Below are positions 47,181-59,600 of a stretch of DNA of 64,000 nucleotides, piece by piece. The notes under the pieces are model-generated. The model was not told where the DNA came from. It made no database searches and saw only the letters and a list, made by a program, of their open reading frames with translations. The DNA comes from Phaseolus vulgaris (lineage: Eukaryota > Streptophyta > Magnoliopsida > Fabales > Fabaceae). The first letter of the stretch is position 1, and each line of letters starts with the position of its first letter. The translations under genes and the position numbers were made by a program. The DNA is taken from assembly GCF_000499845.2 (NCBI RefSeq), contig NC_023759.2, forward strand, positions 16,466,947-16,530,946, in the 5' to 3' direction.

Positions 47181-47978
47181 TGTACCGCCCTGGTAGTCGG
47201 AAGTGATGACGTGGCGTCAAGCTACAGTATAGGCGTGTTGTCAAGGCGCCAAGTTGGCAGAAAGGAAGGAAGTCGGGGGGCTCGTGAAGTCGCCAGTTAT
47301 TAAGTTGGCGTGTTCCGATCTCCAGCATACCAGAACCGGCGATCACCCGGTTAAAGATGTAGTCGCCAGATGAAAACTCAGGCGACCTAGTGATTGGAGA
47401 TCGCCAGAGCAAGCACATCGCCAGAGATGAAGGTGGTGCAGATTATGAAGGCGGCCGGCGAGACCACAGGGAAGGTGTACGAAGGCACCCTAACTCGCCA
47501 GTTCCAGTAGAGATCGCACTCCCAAGTTGGCTATGTACTGGGCAGTACCATGCATAGGTAACTTAGCAAAACGAGAGTAGAAGCAGCGCCCAAGTCAAGG
47601 AGGCTCCAGATGATGGCACGTGTACAGTTGGATGCGAGCCACGTGTCCAGGTCTGTAACTGCCAGGAGAGAGAAAGTAACCAGGTATATAAGAGTTCTCA
47701 ACGAACTTTCTGAGGTACGCACGTTCAGATTATACTCTTTACGCTTGCGAGTCATAGAGCTTACAGTGAGAGAGGATTTGCACGGTTCTTGTTCTCTTAG
47801 TATTTGGTGATTCGGTCACTGACTTGGGCGTTGGAGTGCGATCGGCCGCAGCGGCACCGCTCTGTTTCTTTTGCAGGTTCTTGAGGTGGATCTCGTAGAG
47901 GAACGGAGGTTTGAAGCGGTGCACGCGTCGATCCTTGGACGAGGCAGTTTCCAGCGTTCTGGTCAACAAGCAGGATCA
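47181..47978 (+). repeat. Third (outer 3') LTR of copy B
   Basis: 798 bp, TGTACCGCC to AGCAGGATCA, followed by AAAAC at 47979-47983, which matches the duplication left of the first LTR. Confidence 0.95.
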
Positions 47979-47983
47979 AAAAC

Positions 47984-48276
47984 CGAATAGGAAAGGAAGA
48001 ACACAAGAATATAAAAAAGAATGAAAATGGCGCAAATAAGAAAGGAAAAAGATAAAGAGATGAAGAAAGCTTATGGAAAATGGAGCAAGGAATCACGTCA
48101 CTTGAAGGGTGAGGGTATTACAAGATAAGTGGTGAGGAGCCACCATTTGAGATTCACTACTCCCAAGAACAATTTAGGAGACAAAGCTCACTAATCACTC
48201 AAGCAGAGTTTCTCTTCTTAATTCAAATTCAAGTGTTAAAATACACGAGCAAGGCACCCTTTATATAGGAGAGAGT
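47984..48276 (-). repeat. LTR-like fragment
   Basis: On the minus strand it has a TATA-like CTATATAAAGG near 48260. It shares words with the solo LTR at 3527 (GGAATCACGTCACTTG against GATCACGCCACTTAG; CAGAGTTTCTCTTCTTAATT against TAGAGTTTCTCTATTGCTAA). Copy B seems to sit inside this fragment. No full boundaries. Confidence 0.45.
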
Positions 48277-50122
48277 TGTTAGAATAGATGGCTTAAACAA
48301 GAGGAGGGGTGAATTGTTTGTCAAAGATTTTCGCAAAACTTGATTAAGAATGAACCTTTATCAAACAATCACAGATAAGCAATTAAGGAAAGCAATCAAC
48401 CAATCATACAATAATTGTTTTCAGAATTTTAACCGATTGAAATTGCGTTTTAATCGGTTGTTTATACCAGCAGCATAAACAGAATTAACACAAACAGTTA
48501 TAAGGAGTTGGAGAAAGAGAGATTCACACAACAACTTTATACTGGTTCACTAAACCTTGAGCTACATCCAATTCTCAGAAAAACCTCTGAGTTCCACTAG
48601 TAATCAAATCCATATTACACAAACACACCACAAAGAGGTGACCAAGAAAATCACAAGACCCACTTGTTAAGATTGATGGCTAGAACAAGAGGGGGTTGAA
48701 TTGTTTATAAAGAATTTTCACAAATACTTTCCTTAGAATGAATCTTTAACAATCAACTCAGAAAAGCAATTCAGAAAGGCAATCAAATAGACAAACAAAA
48801 ACTAATATAAGAATTATAATCGGTTAAAATGACGATTTAACCGGTTGTTTATGACAGCGGAAAATATCAAACAGTTGTGGAGAGAAGAGATAGAGAGAAT
48901 TACACACAAGGTTTATACTGGCTGACTTAATTCCAGAACTACATCCAGTCCTCAGGCAAACCAATGAGTATTTCACTATGTAACCAATCACAAATTACAA
49001 ACAGACACCACAAAGAGGTGACTTTGAATCCCACAAAGCCTTCACCCTCTTTGCACATAGCCAACACCTCAAGCCAGAATCACACTGACTTTACAGGATT
49101 TTACAACAGTTTTACAGAGTGTAATATGAACAATTACAAGAAACTAAACAAGGGTAGAAAACACCTGCAATTACAGTACACCAGAAACCCTATTGATCAG
49201 TTCTTGAATCACAACAAAGCCCAAAAGCAATCTTGCTAAACTTGGAAAAACACCTTTTTCACAAACAGTTGGTAATCTCTCAAATCAGAGTATAAAACTT
49301 CTCTTGTTCATCAAATCACTAAACGTTTGAAAGAAGACTATTTTTATAATCCTTGAAAAGCTACCATTGAAGGCAGATTTGAACAACTAAATCAGTTAAA
49401 ACTACGATTTAATCGGTTGAATGGTTTTGACAGTTATACAACTGATTCAAAAAAACAGTTTCAAAACTTCTTTTCCAGCTAAGTGACAAACAACCAATTG
49501 TCTCGAAACTTTAATCGATTGTTTTTTCCTTTGCATAGAAAAACACTTTAACCTTTAAAACAGATTGAAATAAGCTTTGTTTGAGAATCTAGACTGATCT
49601 TACAAAGATTTTAAACCCCATAACAAAACCTAAACCTAAAACACAACGCAGCTTCAGGCTTCATGAGGATTTGACACATCAAAGCTTCCCATCTTCAACA
49701 CCACTCACCCTCTTTGCAACACTACACACCTTAAGTCAGAACACCCTCTGACTTTACAGGATTCCACACACTTACAGTTGTAATGAAAGAGCAATTACAA
49801 GAACTTTGAAAGGGATAGAAAACACCCGAGATTATACAAAATAGGAAGCCCTATGATCAGATCTTGTACCAGTGCAAAGCTTTAACAACAATTTTGCAAA
49901 ACCTTTGAAACTTCTTTAAAAAAAAAATCTCAGTCTTTATTTCAAACTGTGTAAAACTTCTTATTTTGTTTTGAAAGAAAGACTATATTTATAGCACTTG
50001 AAATTTAGTCGTTTAAGGCAACATTAATGAGCTAAAACAGTTTTGATCACATTCAAAACAGTTAAAACATGTTTACAAAAAACTGTTATGAAAACACACA
50101 TTTAACCGATTGAAACCACGAT
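48277..50122 (-). repeat. LTR fragment, interrupted by the solo LTR at 48665
   Basis: It begins TGTTAGAATAGATGG at 48277, is broken at 48664, resumes at 49705 with CACCCTCTTTGC and runs to about 50122, where unrelated sequence starts. The two halves match consecutive parts of the inner LTR (AAGAGGTGACC; CTGACTTTACAGGATT; CCCTATGATCAG; ACCGATTGAAACCACG). The minus-strand TATA is GCTATAAATATAG near 49990. The far end is missing. Confidence 0.65.
48665..49699 (-). mobile_element. Solo LTR, 1,035 bp, TSD CCACT, inserted in a relative
   Basis: It starts TGTTAAGATTG and ends ATCTTCAACA on the plus strand, between CCACT at 48660-48664 and CCACT at 49700-49704. It contains several AACCGATT/AATCGGTT words and, on the minus strand, a TATA-like ATTATAAAAATAG near 49345. 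The surrounding LTR fragment is a diverged copy of the same family. Confidence 0.85.
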
Positions 50123-50149
50123 TTAGCCCGAGATTGTTTTTAGCCCGAC

Positions 50150-50899
50150 CTAGATCCAGACCCACCTTTGTCTACATTCGACCTCCACTCCCTATTTCCT
50201 TTCCACATCTTGATCCACTCATTCCACCGGCATGAGGCACCATCGAGCCACGTAACTCTGTTTCCACATTACGAGTTTTGTGCATGACTTGAATCTGGTT
50301 GACTAGGTTAAACGTGCAAACACGTAGCCTGATCTCTGGTCGTAGCCCTTCGATGAATTATCCCAAATATTAATCCTCAGACAACCATGCTACCTAAGAA
50401 TAGATGAACTCAAATTCATTCATATACTCCTTCACACTTCCTGTTTGCAGCAAATCTTTGAGTTCCTAAAAAGATTGTCACTCTTGCGACCTTTGTAGCG
50501 ATCGATCAAAGCCTTTTTAGTTTCTCCCAGGAAAAATTGTCCTCGGTTTCGCAAAGGAGATTAAACAAGTGGATGGTTGCTCCTTCCATACTCAGTTTAG
50601 CCAATCGAACTTTCACTTCCTCTAATGAACCTACACTTCGAAATACATTTCCGCTCACGTGATCCATCTGAATAGATCATCGAAATTCAAGGGTGGCAAC
50701 TTGACCTTCTTCACCGCCCTCTTTTATTCGGTCCTTGCGTCCTCCATGGTTGGAGATCCTAAAGTTTTTTCGTCCCCTTTGTGGTGTAATTTGGAAAACT
50801 ACTCTATTAGAGCTTGTCGGAACTCCACCGGAGATTATCGCAGGGAATAATCTCTAATGTTGCCAAGCGTTCCTCCAATGCATCGACTCTTTCTCCCAT
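50150..50899 (-). pseudogene. Ty3/gypsy gag remnant
   Basis: Read leftwards from ATG 50899: MGERVDALEERLATLE (coiled coil), then after frame changes VKLPPLNFDDLFRWIT, EEVKVRLAKLSMEGATIHLF, NLLCETEDNFSWEKLKR and IDRYKGRKSDN. This follows the legume gypsy gag pattern with ..WITRAEIYF and SMEGPTIHWFNLL. Stops and frameshifts are present. It could belong with the minus-strand remnant at 32667, but that cannot be shown here. Confidence 0.7.
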
Positions 50900-51393
50900 C
50901 TTCGATGGAATAAACAACGTTAAGCTCCGCTAGCTCCTCGTCCCAAATCTTGCAGGTCAAACTAAATGATAGATAAAGGCATATCAAAGACTATAATATT
51001 ATTAATTTGAGAAGTCGGTGAGCTCAATGGCTATACAAGCAAGGAAAAGACACATGCTAAGACTCCTCCTAAAGAGAAGAATACTCTCATAACATATTTC
51101 TGACAATAATTCAGCCTGATTTTCCTCACCCTCCTCTCTCCTCAAATACTGACTCCTCATTACACGTTCCTCATGCCACCTCACCCCTTCACTAAATAAC
51201 TCTCTTTCTCTTTACTATTGGCCCCACTCTCTTTCTCTTAGTGTGGACTTGCCATATTTTGGGTCTTTCAATATACATAAGTATTTACTACCAAGTCTCA
51301 CTCTCTTTCTCCTAGTGTAAACCTGTCATATCCTGGGTCTTTTAGTATATTAGGCTCATAAAGCATTTTGTTTCTGCCTAGAAGTCCTATAAG
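50900..51393. other. Non-coding, with a two-unit imperfect repeat at 51224-51353
   Basis: CACTCTCTTTCTCTTAGTG with GCCATATTTTGGGTC (51224-51278) recurs as CACTCTCTTTCTCCTAGTG with GTCATATCCTGGGTC (51299-51353), a spacing of about 75 bp. No gene seen. Confidence 0.55.
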
Positions 51394-51398
51394 GGTTT

Positions 51399-52193
51399 TG
51401 ATCATGCTTGTTGACCAGAACGTTGGAACCTGCCTCGTCAAAAGATCGACGTGTGCACCGCTTCAAACCTCCGTCCTTCTCCAAGATCCACCTCAAGAAC
51501 CTGCAAAAGAACAGAGCGGCGCCGCTGCGGCCAATCGCACTCCAACGCCCAAGTCAGTGACCGAACCACCAAATACTAAGAGCAAGAACACTCTAGAACT
51601 CTCAAGGAACCGTGCAATGTTCTCTCTCACAGTATGCTCAAGAACTCGCAAGCGTAAAGAGTATAATCTGAACGTGCGTACCTCAAAAGTTCGTTGGGGA
51701 ACCCTTAAATACCTGGTTACTTTCTCTCTCCTGGCAGTTACAGACTTGGACACGTGGCTCGCATCCAGTCGTACACGTGCCATCATCTGGAGCCTCCTTG
51801 ACTTGGGCGCTGTGTCTGACTCTCTTTTTGGCTAAGTTACTTATGCATGGTACTGCCCAGTGCATAGCTAACTTGGGAGTGCAATCTCTACTGGAACGGG
51901 CGAGTTAGGGTGCCTTCGTATACCTTCCCTGTGGTCTCGCCGGCCGCCTTCATAATCTGCACCACCTTCATCTCTGGCGATGTGCTTGCTCTGGCGATCT
52001 CCAATCACTTGGTCGCCTGAGTTTACATCTGGCGACTTCATCTTTAACCTGGTGATCGGAACACGCCAACTTGATAACTGGCGACTTGACGAGCCCCCCG
52101 ACTTCCTTCCCCTCTGCCAACCTGGCGCCTTGTCAACACGCCTATACTGTAGCTGGATGCCACGTCATCACTTCCGACTACCAGGGCGGTACA
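51399..52193 (-). repeat. 3' LTR of copy C
   Basis: 795 bp. It lacks 24 bp present in the 5' LTR (around 52057, next to GGTGATCGGAACACGCC). Its outer terminus reads AAGCATGATCA on the minus strand. The polypurine tract is the CCCCCCAG run at 52199-52206. Confidence 0.95.
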
Positions 52194-52791
52194 CAAGCCC
52201 CCCAGTCTTAAGCGAAGACTTGTCCAGCGAAAAGACTTAAAGAGTCACGTCATCTACGTGGCACTGGCGCAGAATTCCAAGCGGTTGCACTTTCTGCTCC
52301 TCTGACGCTCCACCAAACACTCCCCATCGTTCGACACGTGGCTTCATCAACGGTTGCCTTCAGATAACGTTTGCGCTTCCCAAACCCATTTCGAAAAACC
52401 CTTAAACCCCTTTTCGCTCCACTGTTCCATCACTTTTCTTCGTATTCTCAAACGCTCCACCTTTCTTCTGCAAAAAAGCTCTCGACGTTCTTCAACTTCG
52501 CGAATCAACAACTTCCTTCATCGCTCCTCCGATCATAAAAAGGTACTTCCTTTCCTCCTTCTGCTGATTTTTCCTGCATCTTAACCGATTCGCATCATCC
52601 TTTAACTGTCTGGTGCATACGTTGTGGGTTGTTTTTGCGATTTCTCCTTCTTCGTAACTTAGGGCTCTGTCAACGTCACAACGAACCTACGTTCGTTCGT
52701 TTTTCACCTTTCTTCCATGATCGAGTCAGCCTCTGTGAACCTGATCATTTCTCCTTTTCTTCTTCCTTTGCAGCTTCAACAATGACTCGCT
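52194..52791 (+). other. Promoter region and 5'-UTR intron of the copy C antisense gene
   Basis: Likely intron 52543-52783 (241 bp; donor AAAAAG/GTACT, acceptor CCTTTGCAG), eight bases before the ATG at 52792. It is in the same place as in A (232 bp) and B (234 bp). The first exon would start somewhere in 52380-52540; no sure TATA box. Confidence 0.6.
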
Positions 52792-55417
52792 CAAAGATCA
52801 CCCCAAATCCTCCTCCTTCATCAAGAAACCCCTCTTCACAAGCACACGACCCACCGCGAGTACGTGGCGCTTCGTCTTCTCAGGCTGAGAGGCCTGCACC
52901 TTCCCGCCCCAACCTGGCCCAGGCTACTCCGCTTGTCACCGGAGGAGCCTCTGTCCCCCCACCAGACTTCAAAAAACTATACCCCTGGGCCAACTCGACC
53001 CTGTTGGGGGAAACATCTTCTGTGAACACTGTTGGGGCAGTTCTGCGATTGACGAAGGGGGATGAACCTCACTAATCATTCCACAAGGAGCACGACGAGA
53101 AGATGACAGTGCTACCTTGCCCCCCTGGCCTGCCAGTTTGTGCTGACGATAAGGCAAACAACGGCGGACCCTTCTGTTTTGTCTACACAACCCTGTTCAA
53201 GAAGGTGAAACTCAGGTTTCCCTTCACCCGCTTTGAGAGGGAGCTTCTCACCGAGCTCAACATCGCCGCTCAACATCGCCGCCGCCCAGCTTCATCCCAA
53301 CAGCTGGGCGTTCGTGCGAGCGTTCCAAGTCATGTGCGACCACCTGGGGTTGCCAGCATCGGTGGATGTCTTCTTATTTCTCTTGGAAGCCAAGCACCCA
53401 GGAGACCGCCTGTGGGTAAGCTTGAATGGGATTGCTGGGAGGTCGATCCTCTCCATCTTCCAGCAATCCTATAAAGACTGCAAGGGCAAATTCGTCCAGG
53501 TGCGTCCCAATGACAAAGACGCTTCCTTGCTCGACGGTTTCCCCTTGTATTGGGTAAACAAGGGGAACAAAGAGTCCAAAAGCTGCTTCAGGAGACCTAG
53601 AAGTCCTGATAGCATGGGCGCTTTGGACAGAGATCTCTGTTTCTTCTGGAAGAGTGTGGCGGACGCCAACATCACCTTCCTCACCACCACACTTATCTGC
53701 TTCGAGTTCTTCGAGGACCAACTCGAAATTCGAATAGGTTAGAACGTTTAAGTTCTTGTTCTGATACTTACTCCTGTTAACTGTTTCTGGGCGTTTTGTG
53801 CGTTGTGCGCAAGACTTTGGTTTTATTTTTCTGCACCCTTTATCTGCTTTGCTGCGTATTGCCTTATGCATTCATTTTCCCTCTGAACTAACCCTTGCAT
53901 TTTTGCTCTATGCAGATAATATGTTGGGCCAGGGAAAGCTCGCTGAATTAAGGGCGCTCGCCCGAACCCACGGGTTGGCAACGGGTTCCCAAACAGTGCC
54001 AAACTCGGTGGTGGAGATCGCCGCCGCACAGAGCCGATCGCCACCCAAGGGTCCAGCTCCTTCCGATGTCCAACCCGCCGCCCAACGCAAGAAACTTGTC
54101 CTCAAAAGACCCAAAAGGAAAGCTCCCCAGGTAGTCCACGAGGAGGAGGAAGACGACGAGGCCACTGAAGATGGCCTTGTTACGAAGAGGAAGAGGGTGG
54201 CACCTTCTTCACCATCTGCACCATCCCCTCTTCCAGCATCAACACCGCCATCCACGCCTGCCCCTCCTCCATCATTGCCACCTCCACCAGCTCCTGCTTC
54301 ACCAGTCCAAGCCATTCCATTGGCATCCGCGCCACCTGCGGTTGAGGCCCCCGAGCCAAACTTCATGGAGGACCCCCCGAGCGCCTCCACGCTGTATGCA
54401 ACAGCTGGAGGGGATCCTCCTTCAAATGCTTTAGCCGCAGATGTTGCTCCAATCGGGGATGAAGTTGCTCATGAGTCTCCAATCTTAATTACTGAGTCCC
54501 CGACATCGCCACCTCGCCAAGAAGCACTTGCTGAACAGCCAACTAAAGAAGGTGGCGGCGAGAGCCAACAACAGGCCCACCAGGTGCCTCCACCAGCAAG
54601 CCTCTCTCTCGAGGTCACAAGGATGTGGGAGCCTTTTTCTGCTAAACTGAAGATGATGGCAGAAGACTTCCCCACCATTATAACTAGAGCTGTGGAGAGC
54701 TCCACCAGGAAGCTCCAAGACGACCTTTTCAACCTTCGAACTGAGAATAGCACTATGAGGGTTGAGGTGGGGAAGTTGTCCTTCAATCTGACACTCGCGG
54801 AGATTGAACACTCCTGAGTAGAAGATGCGATGAGCATCGAGCTCCGGTTGGCGCGCAAGGAGGCCACCGATCTTCGCCACAAGGTGCAGCTTCTGGCTCA
54901 AGAGAAGATTGAGCTGGAAAGCAAGATTGTGCCTTATCGCGTTAAGGTGGCCGACCTAGAAGCCTTAATAAAAACTGACACCGCCAAGGTGAAGAAACTG
55001 GAGCAGAGGTCCGCTGATCAGGAGATCTTCCTGGGAAAGGTGGAAAAGGCGAGGGACGACGCCATGGCTGAGCTTGCCGAGGCCAACAAAGAGAAGGGGA
55101 AGATCGCTGCTGAATTGGGCCAAGTGCAAGAAGAATCCAAGAAGGTTGCTGAAGACCTTCTCCAGGCTCAAGAAACTAACGAAGAACTCAAGAAGCAAGT
55201 CGAAGAGCTGGAGCAGCAGAATAAGGGGCTGAAGGAACAAACTGAAGAACTCCAGAAACAGATTGAAGAACTTAATCTGAGTTCTGCCCAAATTCTGGCT
55301 GCTGGATTCGAGGCTGCACGGGAACAGTTTGCATGCTTGTTCCCCAATCTGGATCTCAGCATGGTGTCCCTCAACAACGAGGTGGTGGATGGGAAGGTGG
55401 TTCCCGCTGAAGACTGA
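52792..55417 (+). pseudogene. Antisense gene of copy C (two stops, one 13 bp duplication)
   Basis: Start ATG 52792 (MTRSKITPNPPP). Exon 1 ends at 53737 (..LEIRI), intron 53738-53915 (178 bp, GT..ATGCAG), exon 2 starts with DNMLGQGKLAELRALA. Domains are as in copy B: FCFVYTTLFKKVKLRFPFT, HPNSWAFVRAFQVMCDHLG, basic patch RKKLVLKRPKRKAP, Pro-rich linker, and the coiled coil from MWEPFSAKLKMMAEDF to VVPAED. Breaks: CAA-to-TAA at 53073-53075; a tandem 13 bp duplication CTCAACATCGCCG at about 53257-53282 that shifts frame; CGA-to-TGA at 54815-54817 in the coiled coil. The gene runs opposite to pol and converges with it. Confidence 0.85.
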
Positions 55418-56019
55418 TCAATTTCCTCCATCCACTACCTCTATGCTTTCTCTTTGTATTTTGTAATGAACTTTCTTCTTTTTCTGTTTACGTACCCCGA
55501 ACTGATATTTACTCAATGAAATTGCCTTTGTATTTCTTCCTGTAACTCCTTTGCCTGCTTTAACTTTCCTTGCGTGATTTACTTCCAAGAAATGACTTAG
55601 CGATTTCGTAGGCACGATCTTATACTTGACTGCTTCGAGCCACTTCAACTTCGAAAAATAACCACTTTAACAACTTGTAACCTTAAGGCAATTAACCTTA
55701 GCGCAAAATTACTCTTCAAGCAACGAACTTTAACTCAACTATTGGCTTAAAACGTCGCTTCACCCCATCTGCTTCATCAAAACGGGTCTTTAACTTTCTC
55801 GCCGCTGTTTGAACTTTTCCTGGTCGCCAAAGACTCACTTGGCGATATCAGCTTCTTTCTGGCTTCATACCTTGGCCATTGTTCTTTATCTGGGGTAGAG
55901 GCGCCTTTCGGATCCTTCTCTACCTTCCTGAGCTTCAGAACAAAAGACCGGGTGGCTAGCCGTTCTCTTCGAACCTACCTTAACCACCTTCCAAACTTCG
56001 TCCACCCTTAACACCATAC
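55418..56019. other. Spacer between the convergent genes of copy C
   Basis: No gene. 3' untranslated region of the antisense gene; CGCCTTTCGGATCC block (about 55905) shared with A and B. Confidence 0.5.
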
Positions 56020-56430
56020 CTGAACTCGTTCGAGACGAGAAGGATTTTACCTTGCCTGAACTCGCTCATAGGCGAGAAGGTCTTTTACTTGCCTCTATAT
56101 TGCCCCGGGAGTTACATCTTCTCGCCCCAGAAACACTGAGGACTTTTCACTGGTGCCTCTACATTGCCCCAGGGGTTACATCTCCTCGCCCCCAGAAACA
56201 CTGAGGACTTTTCGCTCTTCCTCGCCTGCACTCGCTCGACGGCGAGGAGGTCTTTAACTCGCCTCAGGACGCGCGAGGGCGTTGAGGTCTTTTAGCTGGT
56301 GCCTCCGATCGCCGAAAGACGATGAGGACTTTAACTTTAACTTGTGCCTCCGATCGCCGAAAGACGATGAGGACTTAAAACTTTTAACTGGTGCCTCCGA
56401 TCGCCGAAAGACGATGAGGACTTAAAACTC
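56020..56430 (-). repeat. Tandem repeats in the 3' region of copy C
   Basis: Same unit types as in A and B, read reversed: two units of the CCTCTACATTGCCCC / TCGCCCCAGAAACACTGAGG type and three units with GATCGCCGAAAGACGATGAG. Fewer units than in A or B. Confidence 0.88.
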
Positions 56431-56672
56431 TTTAGAAAGCATGCAATATATCTTTAACTTGCCTTAAGCCACATACAAGTGACAAGGTCTTTCTTCAAAA
56501 CTTTCTGAAAACAACAGGCACGCAATCTAAAACAACTTGTACTTTGAAAACTTCTCTTTATTGGGTGGCCTCATTAAAAACCCTCCTTAGGGAAAAAAGA
56601 GTGCCCCCTTTAAACTGTTTTATCAGAGACATTGTAATATAACTTCGTGTTTGTCTTTACTTACAAGGCTTC
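56431..56672 (-). other. Start of the 3' untranslated region of copy C
   Basis: Non-coding; reversed copy of the conserved GGTGGCCTCATTAAAAA and GAGTGCCCCCTT block found after pol in A and B. Confidence 0.5.
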
Positions 56673-59600
56673 TTAACTGTAATACAACTTCAGGTGCGTG
56701 GTGTTCCAAGTGCGAGGAATCGCCCCTCCTTCCAATGTCTCTAAGCAGTACGCGCCGTTCCCGAGCGCCTCGGTTATTCTGAACGGCCCCGTCCACTTGG
56801 GCGACAGTTTATTCTCCATCTCGTACTGGTGGGCTTTCCTCATCACCAGGTCGCCTTCTCTAAACTGTCTTGGCATCACCTTCGAGTTGTATCTTCGTTC
56901 AATCCTTCTCTTCACCGCTTCAGCCTTCAATCTCGCCTCTTCCCTGACCTCATCCAGTAGATCCAGGTTCAGCCTTCTCTCTTCATTCGAGTCTTCCTCT
57001 ACGAAGTTCTGGAATCTCGGCGAGCTCTCCTGGATCTCCACTGGAATCATTGCGTCGCATTCATAGACCAAGCTGAACGGGGTCTCATGGGTTCCTGACT
57101 GCTCAGTGGTGTGGTACGCCCAGACTATACGGGGTACCTCCTCAGCCCAGCTTCCTTTGGCTTTCTCTAGCCTTCTCTTCAAACCTCTCAGCAACACCCG
57201 ATTAGCTGACTCCACCTGGCCATTTGTCTGAGGGTGCTCGACAGATGCAAACACTTGTTGAATTCCCACCCCCTCGCAAAGCTTCTTCAACAGGTGGCTT
57301 GCAAACTGAGTCCCATTGTCCGACACCAGGCGCTTAGGCACACCAAACCGGCACACAATATTCTTCCACACGAAACCTTTGATCTTGTGTGCGGTGATCT
57401 GGGCCACTGGTTCTGCTTCGATCCACTTGGTGAAATACTCAATCGCCACCACCAAGTACTTCATCTGCTTGATCGCCAGCGGAAATGGTCCCAGGATGTC
57501 GATTCCCCAAGTATGAAACGGCCAAGGGCTGTAGATCGACTTCAACTCCTCGGGAGGCGCCTTGTGCCAATCGGCGTGCTCTTGGCATTGTTTGCAACAT
57601 TGGGCATACTTCTTGCAGTCTTCTCTCATCGATGGCCAGTAGTATCCTGCACGCAGAGTCCTTGCGGCCAGAGCTCGACCCCCGACGTGGCTTCCGCATA
57701 TACCTTCGTGGAGCTCTGCCATGATTCTCGTGCACTTCTCGCCATGTACGCATTCCAGGATTGGGTGAGTGAACCCAAACCTGTACAGATCGCCATCAAT
57801 CAACGTGTACTTGCTAGAATTTTTCTTTACCTTCCTGGCCTCTGTCGGATCTAGTGGGAGAAGGCCATCTGCCAGGCACCGCTTGTACTGTGTTATCCAG
57901 GTGTCTGGCTCATGGATAGCGTAGACCTGCGTCATGTTCACCTTCTCTCCTTGACATGCTCTAATTCTCGGCGATCTCAAAGTTTCTTGCGTTAAAGACT
58001 TGTGACTTCTTGCCGCTTTTTCCGTCGACCTGCTTATCTGAAGAACCAGGTGATCTGCCACAAATGCCCTCGGCGTCTTCAGAGTTTCTTGAATCACCGT
58101 CCTCTGCCTACCCCCCTTGCCTGAATTGGCGAGCTTGGCCAGCAAGTCAGCTCGGGCATTCTGCTCTTTGGGCACATGCACCACTTCAAAGGAGGCAAAG
58201 GAACTCTTCAATTCCAGCACATACTCCAAGTAAGCCGCCATTTGTGGATCTTTAGCCTGGAACTCGCCTGTTACTTGCCCTGTGACTAGCAGCGAGTCAC
58301 TCTTAGCCATTAGCACCCTGGCTCCCATCTCTTTGGCCAGCAAAATCCCGGCAATCAGCGCCTCATATTCTGCTTGATTGTTGTTGGCTTTGAAGGCAAA
58401 CCTCAAAGATTGTTCGATCAACACGCCGTTGGGTCCCTCCAAGATGACTCCAGCACCGCTACCCTGCTGGTTCGACGATCCATCCACCGAGAGTACCCAA
58501 CGGAAGTCGTCCCCTTCAACTCGTGTCGCCTCAGATGAGAGCTCAACCACGAAATCTGCAAAGATTTTCCCCTTGATCGGGCCTCGGGGCTCATACTTAA
58601 TATCTAACTCTGACAGTTCGACTTCCCACTTCACCATCCTCCCAACGACGTCAGGCTTCTTCAACACCTTCTGGATGGGCAAGTCAGTCATCACCAGAAT
58701 CGTGAAGTTGTGGAAATAGTGGCGCAACCTCCTCGCCGAAAATACCACAGCCAGTGCAGCCTTTTCCAGGGCCTGATATCTCGTTTCGGGGCCCTGCAAC
58801 ACCTTACTAACAAAATAAATAGGCTTCTGAGCCTGATCTTGATCCTGGGCGAGCACCGCACTCACCGCCCTCTCAGTTACAGCAAAATACAACCTGAGAG
58901 GGGTTCCCACCAGCGGTTTGCACAAAACCGGCGGGCTCGCCAGATACTCCTTCAGCTTGACGAAGGCTTCCTCGCACTCCTTCGTCCAAGCAAACTTGTT
59001 ATTGCGCCTCAAGCACTGAAAATAGGGATGGCCCTTTTCTCCGCTAGCTGACACGAAGCGAGACAGGGCTGCCATCCGACCTGTTAGCTGTTGAACTTCC
59101 TTCACCGTAGCTGGGCTCCTCATCGCCAAGATGGCGGCACACTTATCAGGGTTGGCCTCTATGCCTCTTTCAGTCAAGAGGAAACCCAAAAACTTTCCAG
59201 CCTCCACGCCAAAAATGCATTTCTCTGGATTAAGCTTTAATTTGAACTTGGCGATCGTCGTGAACAATTCCTCCAAGTCTGCAACGTGCTTGCTTTTTTC
59301 CGGCGAGGTCACGACCATGTCATCGACGTACGCTTGCACGTTCCTTCCCAGCATCGGTGCAAGTACTCGATCCATGAGCCTCTGGTACGTGGCCCCCGCG
59401 TTCTTCAGCCCAAACGGCATCACCTTGTAGCAGTAGCACGATCTCTCCGTCATGAAGGTTGTCTTCTCTTCATCCATGGGATGCATCTTGATCTGATTAT
59501 ACCCCGAGAAGGCATCCAGGAAGCTCAACAACTTACACCCTGCGGCACTATCTACCAGGGCGTCTATGCTTGGTAAAGGATATGAATCCTTTGGGCAAGC

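Larger units (their letters stand above)
34081..47978 (+). mobile_element. Copy B: Tat-type Ty3/gypsy retrotransposon with three LTRs, TSD AAAAC
   Basis: The outer ends carry the target duplication AAAAC (34076-34080 and 47979-47983). LTRs lie at 34081-34878, 45528-46326 and 47181-47978. From 46327 on, the sequence repeats the part of the element that starts at 44587, then runs into the third LTR. The first LTR shares several markers with the third and not with the middle one (GATGACGTGG, CCAAGTTGGCAG, GATGTAGTC, GATGAAAAC). gag-pol has two stops, one frameshift and an altered RT active site. The antisense gene is almost intact. Confidence 0.93.

Noticed and set aside
48964..49239. 91-codon frame within the solo LTR at 48665
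   Set aside because: It lies in an LTR and no similar frame is kept in the diverged outer copy.
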